DNA from: Pseudobdellovibrio sp031428275
Lineage (GTDB): Bacteria > Bdellovibrionota > Bdellovibrionia > Bdellovibrionales > Bdellovibrionaceae
Direction: 5' to 3'
Assembly (NCBI GenBank): GCA_031428275.1
Contig: JANPPC010000019.1
Coordinates: forward strand, 1 to 64,000
Length of the DNA: 64,000 nt
Part shown: positions 27,083-35,015 of the stretch, piece after piece
Position numbering within the stretch: position 1 is the first letter of the stretch
How the letters are laid out: every line of letters starts with the position of its first letter
Translations under genes and position numbers: made by a program
Notes under the pieces: model-generated
The model's input: the letters and a program-made list of their open reading frames with translations, nothing else
Databases searched by the model: none
Told to the model about the DNA's origin: nothing

Positions 27083-28461
27083 AAACTGAATCACAATTAT
27101 CAAAAGCAAAATTTCATTTCATTGGGATCGGCGGCATAGGCATGTGCGGCCTAGCTGAATTACTTCATAATATTGGCGCCGGGGTATCGGGCTCGGATGC
27201 CGGCGAAAATGCAAATACCGATCGCCTTAAAGCGATGGGCGTAAATGTATACAAGGGCCACGATTCAAATAATGTCGGTTTGGCCGATGTGGTGGTTTAC
27301 TCGAGCGCCATCGCTAAATCAAACCCCGAAATGATGGAAGCTCGTAAAAGAGAAATCCCCCTGATTCCGCGGGCTGAAGCTTTAGCTGAAATTATGCGTT
27401 TACGTCGCGGCATTGCAGTCGCAGGAACACACGGTAAAACAACGACGACCAGTTTGATCTCTTCTATTTTTCTGGAAGCCGGGCAAAACCCAACGATTGT
27501 GGTTGGTGGAAGATTCGAAAGAATTAAATCGACGGCCTTACTTGGCACCGGCGAGTGGCTAATTGCTGAAGCCGATGAAAGCGACGGCAGCTTCAATAAG
27601 CTATCACCAGAAATTGCGGTGATTACTAATATTGATTCAGATCATATGGATCACTTTAAAACTTTCGAGAATTTAAAGCGCGCATTCTTAGAATTTGCGT
27701 ACCGCGTGCCTTTTTACGGAGTCGTAATTGTTTGCGGAGATGATCCAGCAGTTCGCGACATTTTTGACCACTATTCAAAAAGAATTTTGTACTACGGCTT
27801 CAACCAAGAGAATGATTATATTCTTGAAGGCGAAAAAGGTAAGTATGATGTCTACAGAAATAATAAATTAACGAATCTTAAAGAAAAAATGGGATCGTTT
27901 AAATTAAATACTCCCGGGCGACATAATGCTTTAAATGCTTTAGCTAGCTTGGCCGTGGGTATTGCTACCGGAATTGATTTTGAAATGTGTGCTAAAGGTT
28001 TAGAACACTTTGAAGGCGTTGATCGGCGTTTTCACTTCAAGGGCGAAGCGGCGGGAGTACAAGTTTACGATGACTATGGTCATCACCCAACTGAAGTGCG
28101 CGCCACTTTGCAGGCGTTACGCGAAAAATTCGACAAGAATCGCTTAGTTATTTATTTTCAACCGCATCGTTACTCGCGCACTGAGCATTGTTGGCAAGAT
28201 TTCAAATCGTGCTTTACTCAGACTGACGTTTTACTATTAACGGATATTTACGCCGCCGGTGAGACCCCTATTCCTGGAATTACCTCTGAAAGATTGCTAA
28301 GCGAAATGAATCACCCGCATTCTATGCTTTCGCCCAAAACAGATAATCAAGTTTTAGATATTCTAAAAGAACTTAAAGCGGGCGACGTGTTTTTAACTTT
28401 AGGAGCCGGCGACGGCTGGAAGTTAGGGCTTGATGTTCTTGAACATCTTAAAAAACGTTAA
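27079..28461 (+). CDS. murC: UDP-MurNAc:L-alanine ligase MurC
   Basis: A 460-residue Mur ligase adding L-alanine to UDP-MurNAc, the first stem-peptide step. N-terminal KFHFIGIGGIGMCGLAELL, ATP loop VAGTHGKTTTTSLIS at about residue 113, EADESDGSF and DDYGHHPTEV motifs are all MurC-specific. Start overlaps murG by four bases, and the murB start lies inside its 3' end. Confidence 0.97.
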   Translation: MKTESQLSKAKFHFIGIGGIGMCGLAELLHNIGAGVSGSDAGENANTDRLKAMGVNVYKGHDSNNVGLADVVVYSSAIAKSNPEMMEARKREIPLIPRAEALAEIMRLRRGIAVAGTHGKTTTTSLISSIFLEAGQNPTIVVGGRFERIKSTALLGTGEWLIAEADESDGSFNKLSPEIAVITNIDSDHMDHFKTFENLKRAFLEFAYRVPFYGVVIVCGDDPAVRDIFDHYSKRILYYGFNQENDYILEGEKGKYDVYRNNKLTNLKEKMGSFKLNTPGRHNALNALASLAVGIATGIDFEMCAKGLEHFEGVDRRFHFKGEAAGVQVYDDYGHHPTEVRATLQALREKFDKNRLVIYFQPHRYSRTEHCWQDFKSCFTQTDVLLLTDIYAAGETPIPGITSERLLSEMNHPHSMLSPKTDNQVLDILKELKAGDVFLTLGAGDGWKLGLDVLEHLKKR

Positions 28462-29323
28462 TCTGGCCGAATACACTTCTTGGTTGATCGGTGGTAACGC
28501 TGATCATTTCTGTTTGCCTACCAACCTTGAAGAACTAAAGCAGGCTTTGCAATACGCTAAGATCGAAGCTTTGCCGATAACAATTCTGGGCGGTGGATCT
28601 AATGTTTTAGTTTCAGACCAGGGCATTCGTGGGCTAACCATTTGCTTACGTCGATTCTCTGGGCTCAGCACCGAGATTCGTGGCGATCGGCTTCACATTG
28701 ATTGTTTGGCAGGTACGTCTAAATCGGAATTGTTGAAGACATTTTTGAAAAATCAATTGGCTCCGGCGTTGTTCTTAGGGGGCGTGCCGGGCGATGTGGG
28801 CGGTGGAGTCATAATGAATGCAGGTGTAGCCGAAGCATTCAAGCCACGCGAGTTCATGGAGCTTGTCGACGCCATCGAAGTAATGAATCTTGAGGGTGAA
28901 ATCAAACGCATCGAAAAAGCAGCATTGACGATTAACTATCGCCATACTGATGGATGGCAGCCAGATATCATTATTCGCGCTTTTTTGAGCTGGCCAAACG
29001 AAAAAGACCCTTCTGTTTTAGCTCGTGTTCGTGAAGCAAATAAAATCCGTTTATCAAAACAGCCTTTAGATATGCCAAGTTGTGGTTCGGTTTTTAAAAA
29101 CCCCGATGGGCTTAAGGCGGCGCAGTTAATAGATCAATATGGCTTAAAAGGTTTTCGTATTGGCGATGCGCAGGTTTCGCTGAAGCACGCTAATTTTATT
29201 GTGAATTTGAACGAAGCGACCGCCGCGGACACGTTAAGTGTTATGCAACATGTACAAAAAACAGTGCTTGAAAAAAGTGGTGTTCAGTTAACCACCGAAG
29301 TTGTGCGTTTGGGCCAGTTTTAG
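28433..29323 (+). CDS. murB: UDP-N-acetylenolpyruvoylglucosamine reductase MurB
   Basis: A 296-residue FAD enzyme that reduces UDP-GlcNAc-enolpyruvate to UDP-MurNAc. The FAD-binding ILGGGSNVLVSDQGIRG, GGVPGDVGGGVIMNAGV and the catalytic serine segment MPSCGSVFKNPDG are clear; the short length fits type II MurB, lacking the extra loop of the E. coli type. The ATG at 28433 follows AGGG by four bases; a TTG one codon earlier is possible. It overlaps murC by 29 bases. A ddl gene, common after murB in other dcw clusters, is absent. Confidence 0.96.
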   Translation: MFLNILKNVNLAEYTSWLIGGNADHFCLPTNLEELKQALQYAKIEALPITILGGGSNVLVSDQGIRGLTICLRRFSGLSTEIRGDRLHIDCLAGTSKSELLKTFLKNQLAPALFLGGVPGDVGGGVIMNAGVAEAFKPREFMELVDAIEVMNLEGEIKRIEKAALTINYRHTDGWQPDIIIRAFLSWPNEKDPSVLARVREANKIRLSKQPLDMPSCGSVFKNPDGLKAAQLIDQYGLKGFRIGDAQVSLKHANFIVNLNEATAADTLSVMQHVQKTVLEKSGVQLTTEVVRLGQF

Positions 29324-29378
29324 AACTTTTTCGATCTAGTTTAGTCGTTTAGTGCGATGCTTTGTTTGCTAGTTAGCT

Positions 29379-29401
29379 AGACTGAAGACTAGTCTTTTTT
29401 T
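29379..29401 (+). terminator. Possible intrinsic terminator after murB
   Basis: AGACT (29379-29383) can pair with AGTCT (29391-29395) across a seven-base loop, followed by seven T (29395-29401). The stem is short and AT-rich, so termination would be partial. It would separate the mur genes from ftsQAZ. Confidence 0.4.
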
Positions 29402-29457
29402 GTTAAATTCTGATTTATGGATGCCCTGATTCTTTCTTTCATCTAAAATAATAAGAT

Positions 29458-30204
29458 ATGAAATCGAATAGATGGATAAAATTATGCGCAGCTTTTGGAG
29501 TACTTCCCGCGGTGCTTTTTTTATCGGTGTATTCGTTAGACCAAAAAGGTTTTTTTCAGATTGAACAGATCAAAATTGATGTTTCAACTTCTGAATCTCA
29601 ACGTAACTTTATCACACCTAAAATTGAAATTTTAAAAAACAAATTAAGCACTTTTAAGGGAATGTCTTTGTGGAGATTTCCGTTAAGCCAGGTTGCCGCG
29701 ATTCTTAAGGAAGAGCAATGGGTTGGTGAATTTCGTCTTTCAAGATCTTGGCCTTCAAGTCTTGAAATTGAGATCGATCCGCAACCTGTGGCATTCTTAA
29801 TTCAAGCATCGCAAGACAAATTTAGTCCGGTGTCCGAGTCGGGCGAAGTGCTAGCGAAAGTCGATTCGAAGCAGGCGCCAGACGCGATCATTAGTCATGA
29901 TGTGGTTCTTTTAAAAAATAAAAAAATTCGTGATGGAGCTTTGACAGTTTTAAAATCTTTACCAACACAAGGTCGACTGCATTCATCGCAGGTTTCTGAA
30001 ATTGGTTACGATAAAAAAGAAGGTTATTGGATTCGTCTTTTGCAATCCGAAGTGAAGATTAATTTAGGTGAAGATCAATTTGAAATTAAGTCTGCGCGAG
30101 TTGCGCAGGTCATCGATTATCTCGAATCTCGAGATCTGAAAGCGCGCGTCATAGACGCAAATCTATCAAAAAAAGTTCTTGTCAGGTTGCATCAGGCCCC
30201 CTAA
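29458..30204 (+). CDS. ftsQ: Cell division protein FtsQ
   Basis: A 248-residue bitopic protein: a short basic cytoplasmic tail, a membrane helix at residues 8-27 (LCAAFGVLPAVLFLSVYSLD), a POTRA-like domain beginning GFFQIEQIKID, and a beta domain with SLEIEIDPQPVAFLI. FtsQ links FtsL/FtsB to the early divisome. Sequence identity in the family is low, so the call rests on topology, the POTRA start and the position before ftsA. No Shine-Dalgarno is visible before the ATG, so expression may be weak. Confidence 0.9.
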   Translation: MKSNRWIKLCAAFGVLPAVLFLSVYSLDQKGFFQIEQIKIDVSTSESQRNFITPKIEILKNKLSTFKGMSLWRFPLSQVAAILKEEQWVGEFRLSRSWPSSLEIEIDPQPVAFLIQASQDKFSPVSESGEVLAKVDSKQAPDAIISHDVVLLKNKKIRDGALTVLKSLPTQGRLHSSQVSEIGYDKKEGYWIRLLQSEVKINLGEDQFEIKSARVAQVIDYLESRDLKARVIDANLSKKVLVRLHQAP

Positions 30205-30244
30205 GCTTTAGTCATAGGGACTTCAGTCTGGATGACTTTTGTCC

Positions 30245-30291
30245 ACATGATTTGCAACAACGACATAAAGCATCAACGTGATTTACAACAA
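30245..30291 (+). repeat. Two 16-bp direct repeats upstream of ftsA
   Basis: ACATGATTTGCAACAA at 30245-30260 and ACGTGATTTACAACAA at 30276-30291 match in 14 of 16 positions, 31 bases apart start to start, about three DNA turns, so a protein could bind both on the same face. They sit in the 148-base gap between ftsQ and the ftsA start. Possible operator; no regulator recognised. Confidence 0.45.
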
Positions 30292-30352
30292 GATTGGATA
30301 GGCTTTGAGTTCGAATCAATTTAAAGACTTCGGTGGTCTAAAGGACTTAAGG

Positions 30353-31627
30353 ATGAGTACTTCAAATAATGCAGGGCCTGTATTGGCCTCTCTCGATATC
30401 GGTTCGTCGCAAGTCAAACTTGTCTACAGCGTCGTTACCCAAACAGTTAATTTAGAAAATCAAATCGATGTTGTCGGAGTAGGCTTAGTTGCTAACTCGG
30501 GCCTAAAGCAAGGCGTAGTCGTCAATATCGAAACAACAACTGAAGCGATTCGTAAAGCAAAAGACGAAGCTGAGCTCATGTCAGGATATAAAACCAACGA
30601 AGTTTGGGTTTCGGTATCGGGCTCACACGTTCAATCATTCGACTCAAAAGGAATGGTTGCGATCAAAAATAAAGAAGTTAACCAGCAAGACATCGAGCGC
30701 GTCATCGAAGCTGCTAAGGCCATTATTGTTCCGGCTGATCGCACCGTCTTGCACGTCATTCCGCGTGAATATAAAATCGATTCACAAGACGGAATTACCG
30801 ATCCAATCGGTATGGCTGGCGTACGTTTAGAGGCTAACGTTCACATCGTAACTGCAAGCCAATCAGCGATTTCAAATTTAGTAAAGTGTATTGAAAAAGC
30901 TGGCTTTAAAGTAGCTGGTATTGTTTTAGATCAAATCGCGGCAAGTAAAGCAGTGTTAAGCGAAGATGAAAAAAATCTAGGCGTTTGCTTAGTCGATATC
31001 GGCGGCGGATCTAGTAAATTAATTTATTTTATCAATGGTAGTGTGGCACACACGTCATTGATTTCTATTGGTGGAACTCACTTCACGCACGACGTTGCCG
31101 TCGGTTTGCGTACTCCCCAAATGGCAGCCGAAGAATTAAAGCGTAAACACGGTTGCGCTGTTTCGACTTTAGTTTCTGATGAAGAAACTGTTGAGGTGGC
31201 AGGCGTGGGTGGTCGTAAATCAAGAACGATCGCACGCAAAGAGCTAGCTCATATTTTAGAGGCTCGTGCTGAAGAATGTTTAAATATGATTTCAAATGAC
31301 GTTCGTATCAGCGGTTTGCAACCCTTATTGGGTTCGGGCGTTGTTTTAACGGGCGGAACAAGCAGCTTAGATGGTCTAGTCGAAATGGGCGAATTCGTTT
31401 TCGACATCCCAGTTCGTCGTGGTTTTCCAAGATTGCTGGGTGGCTTAAAAGACGTAGTGAAGGGCGGCGAATTCGCAACGGCCGTCGGTCTTTTATTTCA
31501 TGCGCTTGAAGTAAAAAAAGATTTTTATGTTCGTAAAGACTCTGGGATGAGTTTTTCGAATAATATGAACGGCTCTTTCGATGATATGACATCGAAGGTT
31601 AAAAAGTTTTTTAACGATTTATTTTAA
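30353..31627 (+). CDS. ftsA: Cell division protein FtsA
   Basis: A 424-residue actin-fold ATPase that tethers FtsZ to the inner membrane. ATP-binding phosphate loops are SLDIGSSQVKLVYSV and GVCLVDIGGGSSKLIYF, with VVLTGGTSSLDGL near the end; the C-terminal SKVKKFFNDLF forms the amphipathic membrane-targeting helix. The ATG at 30353 follows AAGGA by seven bases; a TTG at 30305 would add 16 residues not typical of the family. Direct repeats upstream and a hairpin downstream may regulate the ftsA-ftsZ pair. Confidence 0.97.
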   Translation: MSTSNNAGPVLASLDIGSSQVKLVYSVVTQTVNLENQIDVVGVGLVANSGLKQGVVVNIETTTEAIRKAKDEAELMSGYKTNEVWVSVSGSHVQSFDSKGMVAIKNKEVNQQDIERVIEAAKAIIVPADRTVLHVIPREYKIDSQDGITDPIGMAGVRLEANVHIVTASQSAISNLVKCIEKAGFKVAGIVLDQIAASKAVLSEDEKNLGVCLVDIGGGSSKLIYFINGSVAHTSLISIGGTHFTHDVAVGLRTPQMAAEELKRKHGCAVSTLVSDEETVEVAGVGGRKSRTIARKELAHILEARAEECLNMISNDVRISGLQPLLGSGVVLTGGTSSLDGLVEMGEFVFDIPVRRGFPRLLGGLKDVVKGGEFATAVGLLFHALEVKKDFYVRKDSGMSFSNNMNGSFDDMTSKVKKFFNDLF

Positions 31628-31661
31628 AAAATACTAACTGGGGTCCCCTTGGCGGGGCACA

Positions 31662-31678
31662 GATCTGCAAAGCAGATC
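31662..31678 (+). other. Hairpin in the ftsZ leader
   Basis: GATCTGC (31662-31668) and GCAGATC (31672-31678) form a perfect seven-pair stem with an AAA loop, nine bases before the ftsZ GGAGGG. No T-run follows. A second weaker G/C pair, CCCC/GGGG, precedes it at 31645-31657. May affect ftsZ mRNA stability or loading. Confidence 0.45.
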
Positions 31679-31697
31679 ATTCTACGGAGGGAATAAC

Positions 31698-33395
31698 ATG
31701 TTTGAACTAGAAGAAAACGTAAATATTGGCGCAAATATTAAAGTAGTGGGAATCGGTGGCGGCGGAAGTAACGCAGTAACCACAATGATCGAAGGCGGTA
31801 TGACGAATGTAGAATTCGTTGTAGCAAACACAGATATACAAGCATTAAATTCAAGTAAAGCCGGACAAAAAATTCAATTAGGTGCAGATCTAACTAAAGG
31901 TTTGGGCGCAGGCGCTAACCCTGATGTGGGTCGCCGAAGTGCTATAGAGTCTTATAACCACATCGTCGAGCAGCTAAAAGGCGCCGACATGGTCTTTGTA
32001 ACCGCTGGTATGGGCGGCGGAACGGGTACTGGCGGAGCGCCGATCGTAGCAAAAATTGCGCGCGAATTAGGTGCTTTAACAATTGGTGTTGTCACTAAGC
32101 CATTTATGTTCGAAGGTAAAAAGCGCAGCAAGCACGCAGAAGCGGGACTGGCTGAATTAAAAGATAATGTTGATGCCTTAATCGTTATTCCGAATCAAAA
32201 ATTATTATCAATTTCGTCTGATAAAACTCCTTTATTAGATACATTTAAAAAAGCCGATGAAGTTTTACTTCAAGCGGTAAAAGGTATTTCTGATTTGATT
32301 AATATTCGAGGTTTGATCAATCTAGATTTCGCCGATATTCGCACGGTTATGGCTAACAAAGGTTTAGCATTAATGGGAACAGGTTCAGCTAAAGGTGAAA
32401 ACCGGGCAGTTGAAGCGGCGACCCAAGCGATTTCTTCGCCGTTACTTGAAAACGTTAAAATTGATGGTGCTACTGGTATTATCATTAATGTGACGGGTGG
32501 TTCTGATCTTTCATTGTACGAAGTAAATGAAGCTTCGACTTTAATTACTGAGGCTGCTAGCGAAGACGCTGAAGTAATCTTTGGTGCGGTTATCGATCCG
32601 ACAATTGATGATGAAGTTCGCGTAACAGTTATTGCGACTGGTTTTGCTCGTGAAGACAAGCGTGACGGAATCGGCGCATTTAACTCGATGCAAAGCTTTT
32701 TAAATACTGCGCCTTCAATTAGCTTTGATATTCCAGGAACTTCTGGTTTCGCTCCTAACCAGAACATGCAAGGTTACAACCAACAGGCGACTCCGCAAGC
32801 TCCGGTGCAGAACCAAATGTCTCACATGTATCCACAGTTTCAACAACCAGGTATGTCTCCGCAGCAACAGCAGCCTGGCTATTTCCAGACTCAGGTTCAG
32901 CAGCCTCAATACAATCAAGCGCCGATTCAGCAGCAACAGCCTCAATATCATCAAGTAGCGCCTCCTCAGCCAGTTCATGCACAAATGCCAAACATGCAGA
33001 CTCCGGCTCAACAGCAGAATTTCAACCCACCTCAATTGCCATCAATCAATAATGTGCAAGAGACCGTTAAGTCTTTTACAACTGAAGTAACAGCTGCGGC
33101 GCAGGTTGAAACGACGCCAACTCCGGTGGCCAATGAAGCTGATCTAACTTCTGAAATCTCTCCGGTTGCGGCGAATTCATCAACGGCACGTGATATGTTG
33201 TTAGCCAAAGCTAAAGCATTTCGCGAAACGCAAGTGACCCAGCCAGCGGCTCAAGAAAAATCTTTTCATCCAGAACAATTAACAATGATGGACGAAGAGA
33301 AACAAGTTGAAGAAGCACGTAAGATGGCGCGCGATATTTTAGAAGTGCCCGCTTTCATTCGTAAAAAACAAGGTTTCGACATACAACAAAACTAG
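31698..33395 (+). CDS. ftsZ: Tubulin-like cell division GTPase FtsZ with long Gln-rich linker
   Basis: A 565-residue protein forming the Z ring. GTP-binding GVGGGGSNAVTTMIEG-like start (residues 18-30), signature GMGGGTGTGGAPIVA (usually GTGAAP), T7 loop NLDFADIRTVM. After the core at about residue 345 comes a very Gln/Pro/Tyr-rich linker of about 115 residues, then an Ala/Thr/Glu stretch, and the conserved C-terminal peptide VPAFIRKKQ that binds FtsA. Typical FtsZ is about 380-400 residues, so the linker accounts for the extra length. A strong GGAGGG lies six bases before the ATG. Confidence 0.98.
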   Translation: MFELEENVNIGANIKVVGIGGGGSNAVTTMIEGGMTNVEFVVANTDIQALNSSKAGQKIQLGADLTKGLGAGANPDVGRRSAIESYNHIVEQLKGADMVFVTAGMGGGTGTGGAPIVAKIARELGALTIGVVTKPFMFEGKKRSKHAEAGLAELKDNVDALIVIPNQKLLSISSDKTPLLDTFKKADEVLLQAVKGISDLINIRGLINLDFADIRTVMANKGLALMGTGSAKGENRAVEAATQAISSPLLENVKIDGATGIIINVTGGSDLSLYEVNEASTLITEAASEDAEVIFGAVIDPTIDDEVRVTVIATGFAREDKRDGIGAFNSMQSFLNTAPSISFDIPGTSGFAPNQNMQGYNQQATPQAPVQNQMSHMYPQFQQPGMSPQQQQPGYFQTQVQQPQYNQAPIQQQQPQYHQVAPPQPVHAQMPNMQTPAQQQNFNPPQLPSINNVQETVKSFTTEVTAAAQVETTPTPVANEADLTSEISPVAANSSTARDMLLAKAKAFRETQVTQPAAQEKSFHPEQLTMMDEEKQVEEARKMARDILEVPAFIRKKQGFDIQQN

Positions 33396-33416
33396 TGAGT
33401 TGGGGGCGCTAACCCT

Positions 33417-34172
33417 GTGATTTCTTGGTTTATATCTGATATTCATCTTAAAGATGTCAACGAACGCAACGGAAATACTCTGTTGCGTTTTTTGTTTTTG
33501 CTGAACGAAAATCCGCGGCAACACCGATTATTTATGTTAGGTGATATTTTTGATTTTTGGTTATCGAATGGCCAAGCTTTTCGCGTTCACTACAAAGTTT
33601 TAATCGATCAAATTGAAAAATTTAAAAAGGCCGGCGGAGAAGTGTATTACTTCGAAGGTAATCACGATTTTCACGTCGATGTCTTCTGGACAAAGTATTT
33701 GGATATACCGGTTTATGAAGAAGAGGCATTCTTCGAAATTGACGGGTTAAGAGTACGACTTGAACATGGTGATTTAATTAATCCGAATGATTTGGCTTAC
33801 TTGAAGTATCGTGCTTTGGTTCGTCACCCAATGATCGAACCGATCGGCCACATGTTGCCCGGTTGGTTTTGGAAGTGGCTCGGCGAAAAAGAAAGTCAGA
33901 AAAGCCGTAAAAAAAGCGGCGGTTATATGATTGAGAATACCGCAAAAGTGAAAAATCTTATTCATACTCACGTTGAAAAAGTGTATGCCGATAAAGCTTT
34001 TGATTTAATCGTAACCGGACACATGCATATTTTCGATGATTACGAGTTTGAACGCAGCGGAAAAAAGATTCGTTCAGTCAATTTGGGTACGTGGCTAGAT
34101 CAGCCGCGCGCCCTAAAGATCGAAGACGGAAAATTAGAAGTTATAAATATCCGTAAACTAATTAAAAGTTAA
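33417..34172 (+). CDS. lpxH: Metallophosphoesterase, probable UDP-2,3-diacylglucosamine diphosphatase (LpxH-like)
   Basis: A 251-residue calcineurin-type phosphoesterase. Metal-binding motifs: FISDIHL (residues 5-11), LGDIFDFW (about 41-48), EGNHDFH (about 78-84), LEHGDLIN and VTGHMH. The GNHDFH and GDIFDFW forms are typical of LpxH, which makes lipid X in lipid A synthesis. It is less certain than the mur genes, since some relatives have other substrates. GTG start with GGGGG upstream. Directly after ftsZ with 21 bases between them; its end overlaps the antisense barrel gene by 11 bases. Confidence 0.78.
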   Translation: MISWFISDIHLKDVNERNGNTLLRFLFLLNENPRQHRLFMLGDIFDFWLSNGQAFRVHYKVLIDQIEKFKKAGGEVYYFEGNHDFHVDVFWTKYLDIPVYEEEAFFEIDGLRVRLEHGDLINPNDLAYLKYRALVRHPMIEPIGHMLPGWFWKWLGEKESQKSRKKSGGYMIENTAKVKNLIHTHVEKVYADKAFDLIVTGHMHIFDDYEFERSGKKIRSVNLGTWLDQPRALKIEDGKLEVINIRKLIKS

Positions 34173-34911
34173 ATGTATAGTTAAGCGCACCTGAGATACC
34201 GGTTAGCGATGTTGCTACGTCAGAGCCATTGCTGTTCTCAAGCTCGCGGTCTGGTGAAGACTGCGAAGCGCCGTAAACGGGCAAAGTCGATGCCGCGCGA
34301 ACTATGTTACGAACGATAGGCAAATAACGGTAGTTTCCTTCTACGCCAAAGCAATGATCCGGAATTAAACAAAAGTCAGCGCCCACTCCCATTTGCATAC
34401 CAAAACTTGAGCCGCTAAACTTTGCGTTGCGTGGACCGTTCGTAATTTCGCCGTCTAATTTACCGTATCCGATACCGGCCTGAAGATAGAAATCGATAAT
34501 ATCATTACTTAGTGGAATCAGACGCACTAACGGGAATATAGTAAAACCCGTTAATTTATAGTCATACGACCCATCAGTGGCAGAGCCTGTCGTTGATTGC
34601 ATGATGTAGGAAGGGCGAAGTTGTAAAGCCACTAAATTACTCGAGAAGCGAAATGTTAACTGGCCACTAAATTCATAGCCCGAACTAAAATTACCGGTCG
34701 AAGAGTTAGTAGCTGCTTTTGATTCGCGAATCATCGCATTTAGGCCTTCTTGTTCGGCTGTTAATATACCGATGCCAAAACCAATTGACAAAGAGCCGCC
34801 CGCGAATGCACCTTTGCCGCCCTTTTTCTTTGCTGCATCCGCTTGATTGGGAGTTGCAAAAATGAAGATAGAAAACAAAAACGTTAGTAATGAAGATTTT
34901 AATAAATTCAT
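34162..34911 (-). CDS. Outer-membrane beta-barrel protein, unknown role
   Basis: A 249-residue protein with a signal peptide (MNLLKSSLLTFLFSIFIFATPNQADA), a Gly/Lys linker and alternating strands ending in GALNYTFNF, consistent with an eight-stranded OMP. Start chosen at the ATG 34911, seven bases after GAAGGAG; the frame is open 99 bases farther up, but that would place a charged tail before the signal peptide. I do not recognise a specific family. Convergent with lpxH. Confidence 0.75.
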   Translation of the reverse strand: MNLLKSSLLTFLFSIFIFATPNQADAAKKKGGKGAFAGGSLSIGFGIGILTAEQEGLNAMIRESKAATNSSTGNFSSGYEFSGQLTFRFSSNLVALQLRPSYIMQSTTGSATDGSYDYKLTGFTIFPLVRLIPLSNDIIDFYLQAGIGYGKLDGEITNGPRNAKFSGSSFGMQMGVGADFCLIPDHCFGVEGNYRYLPIVRNIVRAASTLPVYGASQSSPDRELENSNGSDVATSLTGISGALNYTFNF

Positions 34912-35015
34912 TTGCGAAGCTCCTTCGTTATGCCAATGATCGGCCCTCAAGTTCGTAGCTTCTACAGAATGAATGAGCCAAGTTTTACAGGCAACCCTGG
35001 CCCTAGACAAAAGTA

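Noticed and set aside
32780..33000. Repetitive pattern that could suggest a CRISPR or tandem repeat array
   Set aside because: Codon-level Gln/Pro low complexity inside FtsZ, with no constant-length repeats and spacers.
32715..33035. Long minus-strand reading frames opposite the FtsZ linker
   Set aside because: Produced by the Gln-codon-rich (CAG/CAA) sequence on the other strand; Leu/Arg-rich, no start signals, and ftsZ is certain.
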